Assembly: GCF_022539315.1 (NCBI RefSeq)
Contig: NC_066315.1
Coordinates: forward strand, 122,849,874-122,913,873
DNA length: 64,000 nt
Origin: Serinus canaria
Lineage: Eukaryota; Chordata; Aves; Passeriformes; Fringillidae
Direction: 5' to 3'
A model generated the notes under the pieces. It was not told where the DNA came from and made no database searches. It worked only from the letters and a program-made list of their open reading frames with translations. Each line of letters begins with the position of its first letter. The stretch's first letter is position 1. A program made the translations under genes and the position numbers. This document shows, piece by piece, positions 37,638 to 51,173 of this stretch.

Positions 37638-40529
37638 CAGGAAGAGTGCTAGGTATCAAAGTAAGAGGAGAAATGGAAGATGAAATGGCTCAAGCTGTGT
37701 AATCATAATTCCCAGAATTTATAATAGACACTTGCATCCTTAATCTCTGATCCTTAGCTGCCCATTTGTGAACTGGGGTAAATATGGGATAAATATGCCT
37801 CTCTGCTCACAGGATCCTGAAAAATTACATCCATTTGTGACTGTGAAGCATATTAATATAGTGATACCCTACCAATGCCAATAAGAAACAGGGAATTCTG
37901 TATTCTTCGTGAACTATTCAAAGCACAGCATAGCTGTTCATTACACAAATATCATTCCTTCAATGCCTTAAACAATATTAAGGACTTACAAAAATTTAAG
38001 ATGAAAATGAAGCACTCCTCAGTTCCTGGTGGTTGGTCAGATTTTGAAAACAGCCATAAGGATCTCTTTGATTGCTTTTTGAGAAAAAAGTGCATAACAC
38101 ACACAAATTAGAGAAACATGCCCTGTTTCTCTGCTCTGACTCAGTAGGCAGATGTAGCAGACTGCATTTACTGCATAACATAAATACTGTATGCAGCTTT
38201 TACTGCTTTAGGAAAAAGCAATCTCCATCAATATCCTGCAGCTGATGACAAACAGTGGACAAGTTATATCTTCAAACTGGTACAGAAATTGCATGTAATT
38301 ACTAGCACAAGGGGCTTTCTGATCCCCTTCATTGTTGAAAGTGCAACTACAGGACTAGCAAAACTGACCAGACTCTTTGAGCTGGAAAGGAAGAAAGGGC
38401 ACAGAACTGGAAAATACATGGAGGCATCACAGAATCACAGAATCTATGCTGGACTTCAGTATATGAGGCACAAGAATCAGAAGTGGAGGGGAATCTGAGA
38501 GCAGAAGACAGGATAAGAAACTTAGTCCAGCATAGCTTTTTCTCTTGTGCCACTTCTTAACTTTAGGTCTCATCTCCAGAGTGAGACCAGGCGATGCTCC
38601 TTAGTTAGAAAACTCTGACTCAGGCACAAAAGACCTCTGTGAGAAACAGCCCAGGGCAGGCACAACTGCTAAGTTTCCATGCAGTCAGGTACCTCTGACT
38701 CAGGCCCACAGTGTAATACACAGTAGCAATACCATGTCCCCCACAGTTCTCCAGAACACCCCAAACTTCATTTAGCTTAAACTGAGATGATTCACCTTTC
38801 TATGATTCCGGCTTAGTTTCTGAACAAATGTCCAGGAAACCATCTGGAAACTGACATCTCTATTCTCAAACAGTCACATACAATTACTGGCTGGGAAATG
38901 GCATAGATGCAACTTAACAGCTCCCAGGACTGCTGGCAGAATACAGTGACAGCCAATAATTGTATACTGACTTCCTAGAAACTGAGCCTTTCAAATGTTT
39001 CCACAAGAAGTACCTGATACACAGTGGAAACTGTCTATCTTCAAATCATCAGAAACATTCCATATCCCCTTGGATTATTCCACACAGCACTATGAAGAAA
39101 ATAAATAAATTGATCAAGAAGTTTTTTAGATAAAGAAGTCCTACACTTTTCTTCCCATTATTAAAGAAGACAAGGAGAAAAAAACATAAGGAAATGAAAT
39201 CTTGTAATATTACTAACTACCCCTCAATTTTTCTAGGCTTTTGGCGAAGTTTAAAGATCATATACCAAAAATTGCACACAAGAGAATGAAGAAAGCTTCT
39301 TTAGAGATACTTTTTATCCCAGCCTTGGTCACCTGTAGCACATTCTTCCTCGACTTTATTGCCAAGTCACTATGAACAATTGAGCACTGCAGGCTGCTGC
39401 TGCAGCAACCGATGGCTGTTTGATGACCCATCACATAAAGTACCTCGGGTCCTGCTGTCCATCTGCTCAAAGGAGTCTCCTCAGCTCAAGTCCCACAAGG
39501 GGATGGGTTTCTTCCCAGTGTTGACAGCCCAGTATAATACCTCAGAGATGGGCCCTTGCTGAAAGATGCCATATTTCACAAGAAACATTCACATTCACTT
39601 GCCTACCTCCTGCTCAGTAATACTGCTACTGCAGATAAACCAGCAATAACATAAACATCCACAGCTGTATACAGAACATCAGCCAGCAGATAACACATCG
39701 TGCTCATGAGCAATGACTGTCCAAATGCAATTCATTCCACTGAGAAACCCTCCCCATCACGATCTCACAAGGAATAGAGACCACAAAGAACTATCACATG
39801 GCATAATCAGCACATGGTATAAACAAAGAAGCTCAGGTGGGCCTTTGTGGTTTCAATCTCCTCCATCCTTCTTTTGCCTTTCCCTCAAAATGAGGATATA
39901 ACTATATATATATATATTGTGTAAAATGTGCATTTAAATAATTGGTACCATTATGCACACCTGCAATGCACTGTTTTAATACCAAATAAATTTTGGATAT
40001 CAACTCTGGTATCAGATTAAGTGAATTTATGAGGACAGCTCTTCATTGTGCTGCTGGCTGTGTTTTTATGTTTCAGAACTGAAGCACACAGTAAACAAAC
40101 CACTCTCACTTCTCATTATAGGCCCAATTATACATAAAACTGGGCTTGATAATTAGTGCTTCCAACTCAATTCCCTGTCATTCACACAACACACTTAATG
40201 AAAGGGAACCCATCAGTGTGTGACACGCCACATTTTTATCAATACTCTGCATATAAAGGTAAAATAAATTCCCTGCCAATAATATAATCTTGCACTACTC
40301 TATTAGACAAGAACTCCCTTGACTCTTCTCTCGTAAATGAAAGATTTTTGTAATTTCTTCCCAAAACGCGAATGGCATTTCCTTCTTTCTGGAATACATC
40401 TGTTGCATTGAATGCTAAAATACTGAGGAATACTTAAATAAAAACTGAGGAAATAAAATAAAATAAAAACTTTCAAAATAGTTTCAAAGCCAAAGATTTA
40501 GAGCAGAAAATGAATGGCAAGCTATACAA
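37638..40529. other. No gene recognised; TA microsatellite
   Basis: AT-rich DNA. A (TA)n run (atatatatatatatatt) lies at about 39903-39919. At 38428-38445 the words cacagaatcacagaatc resemble a CR1 tail, but no CR1 body follows. Confidence 0.45.
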
Positions 40530-41073
40530 GCTGAAAGACAACATCCACAAGGGCAGCAGGTTGAGAAAGGAGATTCTGCCCCTCTATTCTGCTTCCCTGA
40601 GACCCCGCCTAGAGTACTGCATCTAGCTCTGGGGTTTCCAGCACAAGTGACATGGACCTGCCAGACCAGGACCTGGGGAGGACCATTAAAATTATCAGAG
40701 GGCTGGAACACCTGCAAAGAAAGGCTCTGAGAGCTGGGACTGCTCAGCCTAGAAAAGAGAAGGCTCCAGGGGAGACCTCATTACAGCTTTCATATAAAGG
40801 GGGCTTACTGGAGACATGGGGACAGACTTTGTAGCTACAGGAGAAGGGCCAAAGGTTTTGAACTGGAAGAGAGGAGGTTTAGGATGGACATAAGACACAC
40901 TTATGATGACAGTGCTGGAACAGGCTGTCCAGAGCTGTGGATCCAAGGCTGCTCGGAGGGGGCTTTGAGCAACCTGGTCCAGTGGAATGTGTTCCTGCCC
41001 ATGGCAGGGGGGTGCAAACCAGACAGGCTCTAAGGTCCCTTCTAACCCAAACCATTCTGGGCTTCTATGATTC
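40530..41073 (+). mobile_element. CR1 LINE 3' end, plus strand
   Basis: Recognisable in order: gattctgcccctctattctg, the gagaccccgcctagagtact block, gaaaagagaaggctccaggg, ggctttgagcaacctggtcc, tgcccatggcagggggg, and the terminal aaccattctgg / ttctatgattc. This is the last ~540 bp of a CR1 element, covering the end of the reverse-transcriptase reading frame and the 3' UTR, with several indels and stops. Dead copy. Confidence 0.92.
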
Positions 41074-44000
41074 CCCTAACTGAACACCAGTCTCCCAATG
41101 TGAGTCAAACCACACCAGCTCTATGAAAAGGATGACTTCCCTCACTCACCCAGAACACCAGGGAATGATACTGAGATTTTTAGCACATTTTAGGGTTTTA
41201 TCTAGTTCAGTTAGATTTAGAGAAATAATGGCTAAAATATCTTACTGATGGGTACCCTCCTGCTCTCCCAAAGACTCTCCATTTGATTACCATCAGGCAG
41301 GTAGTGAAGTATTGTCTCTATGGTAACAGAGACAACAGGAAGACTGATGAAGAACTGGAGGATGTAGAGGATAAGGAAGAAATAAGAACAACACTCTTCT
41401 GCCTATCTCTGAAACAACAGCTGTCAGCAAATTACACAATCCTAGGTAGCAAAATCTCATGTAACAAACACTCCCAGGCTCACTGCAGAGAGGTACCAAT
41501 CTAGGGATAGGTCCTCAACAGCCCAGTACACAGCAATATGCACTCTGTGGAAAAGAGAACAGTCTTAAGCTACTGCTCCTCCATTCACAGCATAATTACT
41601 GTGCTGCTTCATACAGGCTGTTTTCATTATAGTCTACAACTGGCAACTCCAGCTTGTACACAGGTTGCGAGAATAATCTTTCTCCATTTTCTTTTCCTTG
41701 GTACCATGTGTTTCTACAGATCTCACGAGGAGTTCAATACTCTACTAAGCTTTTTTCTTTTCTGAAATGAGTTTTAATTGAAACCTTTCCCTACAAACAA
41801 GTACAAAATAGAAAATCCCACTAACAATTACAATACACAATGTAATTGTGTACAGAGTTTATAGTAAAATCTGTATTTTTCAAAAAAGACATGCAATGCT
41901 GTATAAATTTGTATCCAAAACATAAGAAACCACCTGTTTACAGGACCATATACAGTATTTCTATCCTAGCATTAAGAAATATTTGTTATATTTGTTAAAA
42001 CATCAGTCAGTGTTTAGCAACTGAGGGATGATGAAATAACTGCATATTGTTATGCATGATGTTAAACATATTAAAGTATTAATATGTTCTAGCTTATTCT
42101 TAAAAATCTTAAGTAAGGAAAAAAAACACTAATAAAGAAGGCAGTGTTGAGTTCTTCTTGCTGTAATGCACTAGAGAAGAATCCTGCTGACATCCTCCAT
42201 TACAACACAGTTCTGCAAATTGGCACAAGCAGAGGTAGATGCTTCACTTAACTCCAACTGCTCCACAGTCTGACCACGTCTGACTGCCAGAAAACAGATG
42301 CTGCAAAGCCATAGCAACATTCATGCATTTATCAGAAGAGTCCTTTGCAATTATGATATGAATCAATGAATTTCAGCCAGGAAGAATAATATCTCCTGGT
42401 TAAAACACAGACATTACAAATTCAGTTACTTCCTACTCTTGCCAAATATGTCCATATTCATGAGCATCTTACAGTTTCTATGCTGTAATTTTTTTCTCCA
42501 TAAAATGGGAATAATAGTTTACTATAGCACTGAGAGATTGAAAAACATGTTTCATTAATATTTACAACATTCCTCTTGAGAACTGCAAAGTCAGCACCAG
42601 AAATTAGTAATCTGACATGACAGCTTGTACGGAGATACATTTTACTGACAGCTATTTGTACAGCCTAGGATATGCAACAGGCTGTTTCTCCTACAATGTC
42701 ATCAACCCCTCATATCAGCCTAAGATCACAAATATGAAAAGCTACTTTATTCCATCGAGGATTCAAACAGGCAAGGTGAAATGATTCCTATCCCATAAAG
42801 CATACAAACTTTTAATGGAAAGTTAATGGAGCTTTGAATAGCAGGAGGGAGGACAAGTAAACACAAAAAACAGGCCACAAAGTTCCACAGGATGTATTTT
42901 AAAAAGTGCACATCATGTTAATTCAGAACAATCTAAAAAAAATTTAATACAGACTGAGGTTCATTGGGATTATCTATACCACGAGGTAGTTGCAAATAAT
43001 ATAGTAGGAAAAAAAAAACATTTCTAAGACCGGTCAATAAAGCAAAGTAAGAAAAAAGTAGAAGACAAGAAAAGAAAAAACCACCAGTTTGTTCTGCAGT
43101 CAGCATAGCTGGGCATATGTCTTTAGGATTCCTATAAATGTGTATCCATATATTTTTGTACCACAGTCTCTGCTGGTCCAATGCAACCTAAATATTCAGC
43201 AACTCACCCCATAAGCCAGTGAACTCCCCTTAGGCCCTGGCTCCTTAGCTTTCCTCCTGGTGGGAAAATGCCCTTACAGAAGCCCCACTCTCAGGAGGTT
43301 CAGCCCAGTGGAAGCAGTGGCTGCAGGTTGTGTGAAACCCAGTGGCTGCTGCCACATTTCATCTCCCGTGTCCCTGCTCCCACCACAAGCCACACAGTTA
43401 CACATTTCAGTGAAAAGGCTTTTAACCTTTAAATGCAGTTTGTATTCTTACAGAAAGCTTATAAAGGAGGGAATGCTGATCCATTTCATGCATTAAAAGC
43501 TATTTGGAAAAGAGTTGGGTCTTCAGGAAGCATTTCTGGGTGCGATGGAGTCACAATTTGCAGCGAGACACTGCCAGCCCCAAGGGAAAGCAGGAGAGAT
43601 CCAAGGCTTTTATCTGTAACGAGCCTGCTCAGCTTGGCTTGTGCTCACAGTGTGCTGGTGAGGAGGGCTGGCTCTGCTCGCACAAGGGCACTTGTGTCTT
43701 CCCAAGGCTCCTCAAGTTCCCACCAAGCGCTTACTCCATGGGAGAGAACAGCAGTGTACTTGTTTGCTTTAACATACTTTTTTATTAGAGAAGAAATGTT
43801 GTTTTCCTGGGATGTCTCAAAAATAATTATGCAGAACAAAAGCATCTCTTCACTTAAGGATTACCACCTAAGGAAACTTTAAATTTTAGCAGTGTAACAG
43901 CCTATATAGAAAACTGTTCATAGTATTTTGGATGTCATCCTTCACCAGCCCCCCTACTATGTCTTCTCCAATTCCAACATATGTTCATGTCTCTGCTTGA

Positions 44001-45314
44001 GATAATTTTTGATAGCAGGCAAACTAATTAAACATTCTTTAGAAGCCACAGGGCTGAAGTCACCGTGTGGTGACTAAACATTGCAGCTGTCAGGAGAGGC
44101 AAAGTGGGTTCCTGTCCTAATCCCGCGCTGACCTCGGAGCCGAGCCTGAGAACCTGTCAGAAAGGTGCTCTCACAGCACAAGACAGCGAGCAGCAGCTGC
44201 TTATGCTCAGCAGGCTGCAGCCAGTCTTTTTTTTTTCCTCTTCTTTTTTTTCCTTTTTTCTCCATTTTACTTTTTTTACTGTCAGTCTGGATATACACTT
44301 GCACATGCACATCCCTGCTCCTGGTGAGAAGGAGCTGCCTGTGAGCTCAGTTTCTGACATACATAAGCCCAGACTGAGATGAAACCAAATGTCCCCTAGT
44401 CAAACTGCAGGCAAAAATCCAGCACCCATCTTGTGCACAGGACAGGAAGCATCATATTAGGTACTTCACAATCCAATTAAATCTAGGTATTGGAGAATGT
44501 TAACTCTTTTATGCAATTAACAATAGTATTAAGCTTTTTTCCCCTTGAAAAATAAAGAACATTAATTTGAAAAGTATACCGATAATACATGCAGAATTCT
44601 TTAATCATGCTAAGTTAGTCACTAAAGCATAAATATGTGGCAGAATATCTCACATATCTTTAATCTGAAGGAGTGATTTTTTTAAAAATACAAGGCACAG
44701 AGAAGGCACAGACACAGCAATCCTTTTAAAATATTGTAAATATTTAATGCAGGTATAACACTAGCTCACAATGAAAAATTTGACAAACAACAGATCTAAG
44801 AGAGCTGGAAAACCTGAACCACAGAACTAGGCATTTGTTCAAATAAACAAACCTCAGCAATTCAGCCAGGTAAAATTACTAAATTGACTTGAGGACTGCT
44901 GTGTACTGCCTGACGACCAATAAAGGAGGTGGCTATCAGTGGTGATAACACTGGTCACCACATATTTATCTCTCTTCATGGCACCTTAGAGCAGCCTAAT
45001 TTTGTAAGAATGCAAATGTGATGATTGTTTATGGACAGCTAATCCTAAAAACAAGAGAATGAAAGAGGACTGAGGAGACTGAAAAACTACATGTTTTTGT
45101 AGAAGTTACTAAAATGCAATTTAAAGAACAACTCAGCAGCTCAGTATTATTCAGCACTGCTTCATCAATTTTGCTTCCAGTTCACTGCACAGTCTAGCTC
45201 TTGTGAGCTATCCAAGTTATCTAGTTATGTCAGGTATCCAGAATCTTCCTTTGGTACCATAAGCCTATCCTTTCATCACTAGTTAAGCAACTCATCAAGT
45301 TTCCTCCGTTCAGT
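41074..45314. other. No gene recognised
   Basis: About 4.2 kb of AT-rich DNA with chance-length frames, the longest being 149 codons at 43433. A T-rich tract at 44227-44279 (ttttttttcctcttcttttt) gives a lysine-rich frame on the other strand that is only composition. Confidence 0.45.
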
Positions 45315-45772
45315 CATAGAATCAAGGAATGGTTTGGGTTGGAAGGCACCTGACAGATCATCTAGTTCCAAAACGCCTTGCTGTGAGCAGGGACACCTTC
45401 CACAAGACTGCTCAAAGCCCCATCCAATCTGGCCTTGAACACTTCCAGGGACAGGTCACCCACAACTTCTCTGGACACCTGTTCCAGTGCCTCACTACCC
45501 TCACAGCAAAGAATTTCTTCCTAATATCTAATCTAAATCTACCTTCCTTGAGCTTAAAGCCATTAGCCTTAGTCCTATTAATAATGCCCTTGTAAAACAT
45601 CCCTCTACAGCCTTCCTGTATTCCCCCTGAAGTACTGGAAAGTGCTTTAAGGTCTCCTTGGAACCTGCTCTTCTTTGGGCTGAACAATCCCAATTCTCTT
45701 CACAGAAGAGGTGCTCCAGCACTCTGATCATATTCATAACTCTCCTTTAGACCCTCTCCAACAGGTCCATGA
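45315..45772 (-). mobile_element. CR1 LINE 3' end, minus strand
   Basis: It starts with the reversed CR1 tail (catagaatcaaggaatgg, then tttgggttggaaggcacc). It runs through caaagccccatccaatctgg, gttccagtgcctcactaccc and aatttcttcctaatatctaa, and ends near ctccaacaggtccatg. About 460 bp of a 5'-truncated copy. Confidence 0.92.
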
Positions 45773-48700
45773 GAGCTTGAATACATAAGGCAACAATGAA
45801 CAAGCTCAATGGTTTTCAATCCAATTTCTGCAAATTTGACCCATGTATTTCCTGGTTATGTACTAGGGGCATCTTGTAACTGAAGACTCAATAATGGTTT
45901 CAGTGACCAAGATATTGAAAAAAGTGTTATGGCTGGTACTGGTCTGAGCTCAGAAACAAATACATCTTAAACTAGCCAAGCAGGGTTACTGCTTTTTTCT
46001 AAGGTCATTTTCAGACTCTCTGCTTTCTTACTGTTTCTCAAAGGTACATGACAAATGTAATTTAGATGACAAAATGGTCAGACCTCCTCTAAATGCTGGG
46101 AATTGAGGAGAGCACTTGAATTCCACCATTGCCTGTGAACAGCATTTTCCTGCTGATTTCTGGGAATGCATCAAACCTCCCAAAGACTCAGACTTCTCAA
46201 CTGTCAGAGAACAGGAGCAAGGTGAGTAACGGGTGTTTAGCAACAGGACCATCACTCTTCCAGGCATTAAGCAGCCCTTAATGAGGAACAGCTATAAGTT
46301 CCTTGGCAAAACAGGTTACCAGAAGTTCATCAAATCTCTCCTGTGATCAGCAGAATGACTTATGAAATACAGCACTGTATTAGAAGATATTCATCCCTTG
46401 GACTTCGAGGCATTTCAAAACACAGAGCTTGGATATATAAAAGATCTTCTGGTGGGCAGATATCTATTATTTAAAGGTATTCATCACACTGAAGTTTATG
46501 AAGTTATTTATTCCCCAATCAAAACTTAAGTTCTCAAGACACAAGCTCTGAAAAGAGTGCCTGCCTACATGAGAACCACCCTACAGCACACCTCTGTGTT
46601 TCAATGCAAGCTGCATTCCTTTAGCTGGGGCACTTTCTAGGAAGCATACTTAACAAATGAGATACAAATTAAAATCTGTAAAAACAAAATTCCATTTGAA
46701 AATTTACCCCTGTGAAAGAGAAACAAGAGTAGACTGCCTGTGACAGATATTAGATATTCCTCCCACAACATTATTGGAATGTGCACACGTACATGGCGAT
46801 TGGTGCAGGAGATGGGATAAAATAAAACTCCAATGACCCTAACCTACAGAGGGATGTGAGTAAAACTCTGCTTTTAGACTTTACTGTTAAACTTCCAAGT
46901 ACAGTTGTTATCATTATCCATCACACTGAACTAATATTCAAAGTGACTAACACCTCAAGAAAATAGGTTTATAGACTATGAGCAGCTGAGTCTGAATGCA
47001 CTGACTGTACAACATAAGGCTCAATGCTATGAACAGCCAAAAACATACCTATTAAAACTGTGAGAGAAGTTTTAGGCTTGTTAACATCAGTGTCCACAGA
47101 TCAGTTCTTTTAAATAACAAATTTTGCTTGCCACAAGTGAGAATCCTGAATAAATGCATAGACTGTATTCAAACAGGGATTTTTAACACGCTCATTATTA
47201 TCTGAATTAAAAGATGTTTTTCTCAATAATCAAAATTTTTATTGTAAAAACATATCTTTTTTTTCTTATAAGTTACCTGATTTATTAAAAATAATATTAT
47301 AGAAAGATTTTATACTTTTGTCAGAACACATCACATAGGTCACTATATAATTAATGCTTTCTGCTATGATTCAAGCTGGCTACAAAGCAACTTTCTGCAT
47401 AACGCCTAAAAGCTGTACTTTTAAATCAAGGAAAAAGGAGTACCAGAATAGGGGTTGGTCTGTTAGGGAAATGGCTGATTGATAAACTGGGGTATTTAGT
47501 ATATTGCCAGCTGCTCCAGGTGTTGCCTTCAGAGGGAGGCTGTGCCACTACCCACATCACTATAATCATTTGCCAACGCATACCTGACAGGTGCCAACTT
47601 CAAGTCTGGGTAAAACACAAGCATTCTTACGAGCAGCATTGCTGATCATATCCTTCTATCAGCTGCAGGATGCATGAAGCTAAAATAAACTATTCAGGGA
47701 GAAGCCAGCCAAGCTGCTGGACTGCATTTGCATGTGTCAACCATCAATCTGTCCAGTCAGAAAGTTTTGAGTACATTAATATTTCGAGGGGAGAAAAATA
47801 ACTGATTTGAGGAGGGGGAGAACACAGTATCTGCAGTGGGTCTTTTCAAAATTAAACCTTCTCAAACTTCATTTTCTATTAATGATGTTGATTGGCTAAT
47901 TACATTTTAACCCTCTTCGTCCTCAAACAATAGCAGCTCCTTATTTCATTTTCACACAGAACCAGAGCCGTGTTCTTGCTCTCCATCTGCTGGCTCTGCA
48001 GGAGCAGTTGACCATGACTTCCAGAATACTCTCATTGCTGATAAGGAAGCGAGGAAGAGCAAGGAACAAGATGCAAAAGCTTTATCCTACACCCCTTACT
48101 ATTAATATTTGATGAAGTTGTGTCTGCAATGAAATGAAAGCAGACTTAACAGAACCAGGAATAATCCCAGAATTAATCAGACAGAAAATATGAAGGTGAT
48201 GACCTGGGCTTTATGACTTCAAAGAATCCACTGGTTTAACATATTTATTTCTTCTGAGTAAATTTATTCCCAACTGGATATCTGTTAAGAATGCTATTTA
48301 TTTTTATTTACTATAATAATAATTGTGATTATCATTGATTTATATTACTGATATAACATTACTGACCTCACAGGTTATGTTGTGGCATACCCTGGAGACT
48401 TTCTACTTGATCCAAGTGTTAATTTAACAGAAGTCTTCAAAATAATCCCACACACAGAGCCCACCACGAGAGCTGCTATCCAATCTCTTACTCACAGTTT
48501 CTAGTAACCAGCACGCTCAGTTATTTTTAAAAGCTAATAGCAAATTTTAAATTGCAATTATATATTTGCATCCGTGCATGTTTATGAGAGACAAATGTAC
48601 TCCAGCACACAAGCTAACACAGAATTTTAAAAGATGGACTCACAGACAGGCTGGATGGGCTAAAGGAGCAGACAGTGGTTAAACAAGGTGGTTTCATCTA

Positions 48701-48988
48701 TCCAGCCTCTGATGTGCAGCATGATCATACTTCCTGGGGAGTCAATGGGACTACTCCAAAGAAACCGCTTCTCTGGCTTCCATAAACATTTCTGTATCAC
48801 ACAACATTGCTCAAGCTGTGGGCAGGAGTGGCCCAGGTGGCAAGAAGAAGGTTACTTTTAAAGCACACTAGCAATGACTGCCAGCATTCCACTTATGTTC
48901 TTTTAAGTTTTCACATATCTCATTTCTCACTCACTGGATTTGCCTTGAATTTCCTTTTCCTCTTCTCCTAGCCCAGGGCACTAGTTAC
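45773..48988. other. No gene recognised; possible enhancer inside
   Basis: AT-rich DNA. The only stretch that stands out is 47680-47995, listed separately. A donor-like aag|gtgagt at 46219 on the plus strand lacks a convincing acceptor. Confidence 0.4.
47680..47995. promoter_or_regulatory. Possible conserved enhancer
   Basis: It holds closely spaced factor-type motifs: octamer ATTTGCAT (47726-47733), ATTGG (47891-47895), TAATTA (47898-47903) and CATCTG (47983-47988). The sequence is of higher complexity than the flanks and has no repeat. Conservation is inferred from texture only. Confidence 0.2.
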
Positions 48989-49042
48989 CTTGTAATAATG
49001 GGGCAGTCTGTCCAAATGGTGTTCCAAGAGCCACTCCAGCTT
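48989..49042 (-). other. Candidate exon (54 nt), unidentified
   Basis: On the minus strand the acceptor is very good (gtttctcctttccttgtag) and the donor is acceptable (aag|gtaact). All three frames are open across 54 bases, so coding cannot be judged. Phase 0 reads KLEWLLEHHLDRLPHYYK. Phase 1, which fits the upstream candidate 49543-49683, reads AGVALGTPFGQTAPLLQ. A symmetric 54-nt cassette is possible. Confidence 0.3.
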
Positions 49043-49542
49043 CTACAAGGAAAGGAGAAACAGTCCTTAAATGCACTTCTGCCTCCTTTTTCAGTGGGAA
49101 AACTAAGAGAGACTGTGTAACTCAGATTAGATGGATGGGTGTGAGGCTGAAAGCAGCCAAACTACTGATCTGTACCACTTCAAAACAGTTCACTTGAATT
49201 TGCAGAGGGTTTCACAAGGTCTCTTCCAAGGAGATCATAAAAAAATCCCACTCCAGACAAAACACCATGCTAAGCTGTCATGGAATAAGAAAGATAATGA
49301 TCACATCAATGAGTGGAAAAGACAAAATCAAGCATAAAGTGGTTCATTTTCTCAATAAAGGGAAATCTTCAGTCAAGTCTCACTGAAATGTAGTACTTCA
49401 ATCTGTGTACAAACTCTGTTCTCTTAAAATCAGTAAGAAACTTAAACTATTTACATTAATAAAAATACTGTTGGTCAGGAGTTACATAAGCTCCTGAGAG
49501 TATATACAGTGATAAGGATATAAAGTGATAAATGAAACTCAC

Positions 49543-49683
49543 CACAGGTAAATGTGAAGCAGGTCATGTTGAGGGAAAAATATCTAAACTTCTCGTGCAC
49601 ACTTAAATACTTTCTCTTGCTCAGAAAGAGTATCGTGGGGTTACAAGAGACAATTTTAAAGAAAACATTTGCTTCAGACTCTG
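49543..49683 (-). other. Candidate exon (141 nt), unidentified
   Basis: On the minus strand the acceptor is gatttgggttttgactgcag and the donor is tgtg|gtgagt. One frame is open for 46 codons (from ESEANVFFKIVSC to MTCFTFTC), phase 1 to phase 1. The same frame stays open upstream of the acceptor. It lies about 500 bases before 48989-49042 on this strand with compatible phase. Family not recognised. Confidence 0.25.
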
Positions 49684-51173
49684 CTGCAGTCAAAACCCAA
49701 ATCAACTATTTGATTTTACCCAGGAAAAAGAAAACTAAACTGAAAATATTTTATGCTGCTGCACAAAAGAATGGCTTTAAAAAGCATCCCCTTTATTGAC
49801 CTTCCTGCCTGTGAAAGGATATAGTTAAACTTCCAAGTGTGGAGAAAACAGTGAAAAAAATATCTGTGACTATTCAGCCTCAAAAAAGAAAGGACTGAAC
49901 GGTGTGACCAGTAGCCCCTGACCCTTGGTAAACTTCAATTTTGTGTGAGAAAGAGGAATGTATTTGAATCTTGAGTCACAGAAAGCTCCAAGTGGGTAAA
50001 ATGGTTCATTGTTGCTTCTAATGCAGGAATAAGCAGGCATTAAATAAAACTGGCATAATAAGCTAAGAAAAAAATAACTTCATTTATCACACAGGCTGTG
50101 ATACTCTGCCATAAGTTATTGCAGGTGCTGAAACAGTTGACAGAAGTTCAAGGAGTGTTTTACTGGGGCAGGGGAGATCAGTGAGGGGTTATTAACCATG
50201 AGAACACTACCTCTTGCTCTGGAAGTGCCTCCAGCTGGAAGCTGAACAAAAGCACTGCACTGTTATTGCCCTGTCTATAAACCTTCCCCAGGCACTGGCT
50301 ACTGCTGGAGACTGGGTACTGCAAGAGGTATTGCTGTCTTACCCAAAATAGCTGTTTTTATGTTCTTGTTTCTGCCACAAGAAGCCACAGGCAACCACAA
50401 TGAGAGGCTTTGAGGGTAGGCAATCAGCTCCCAGGCTGGCTGGAGGGAGAAAATGCAACAGCTCAGCTGGGAAGTTCTTCTTTTTCCCCTCAATTCCTTC
50501 TGCATCCACTCAAAACACCTTAAAAACCCCAATTATTTTCAAATAGCCCTAGACACAAGTTAAACAGTGGCGACTAAAGACAACTTTAAAGATAGTTTTA
50601 AAAGCTACCCTTAAAAACATTCAAAGGCCAGGAATCTCATCACTTACCTGGAAGAAAAATTCAGTAATTGAAAAAGGAAAACACAGACACCCTGGAAACT
50701 TTCAAGACACCCTTGAACTTGTTGTTCAAATCAAAATGAAAAGTGTCTAAAAATCACTGGTATAAAAATACTAATGTAAAAATTAAGTATAAATCTAAAC
50801 TGAAAGTAATTCAGCAAAAAGTTGTTCTTTCTTCTCACCAGGAATGTAACCTTTAATTGGTTTCCATTTTTAAAAACAATTTAACATTGGTATAGTTATA
50901 CAACCTCTTTCATTTGAAGTAATAAAAACCTGAAGATGTGACTGAAAAATGCATAATAAATAAACTGTTATTCCTTTAATGTACTTACACCTATTAAAAT
51001 GCATGCAACTGACTCAGCACTTGTTTTAACACAGTTTAATCAAAACCAAGAGATCCTACATTTAAAAGGTGCATTTTCACTGAACAGATGTAGATAAGTG
51101 TTTGTTCAGAGCTAACCCTTTATTCTGAGAGAAACCCTCCATACCATACTTTATTCATTACAAACTCACTTTG
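49684..51173. other. No gene; recursive-splice-like motif at 50648
   Basis: AT-rich DNA. On the minus strand a pyrimidine tract (gtgttttcctttttcaatta, then ctgaatttttcttccag) abuts gtaagt directly, the cag|gtaagt junction falling at 50648/50647. No exon is needed for this arrangement. Nothing else recognised. Confidence 0.4.

Noticed and set aside
38428..38445. CR1 tail-like words cacagaatcacagaatc
   Set aside because: No CR1 body follows on either side, so too short to call.
43433..43882. 149-codon open frame
   Set aside because: Length is within chance for 64 kb in six frames, there are overlapping frames in other phases, and no domain.
44227..44279. Lysine-rich minus-strand frame
   Set aside because: Product of a T-rich tract.
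45412..45693. 93-codon minus-strand frame
   Set aside because: It is the remnant of the CR1 3' region read in the sense direction.
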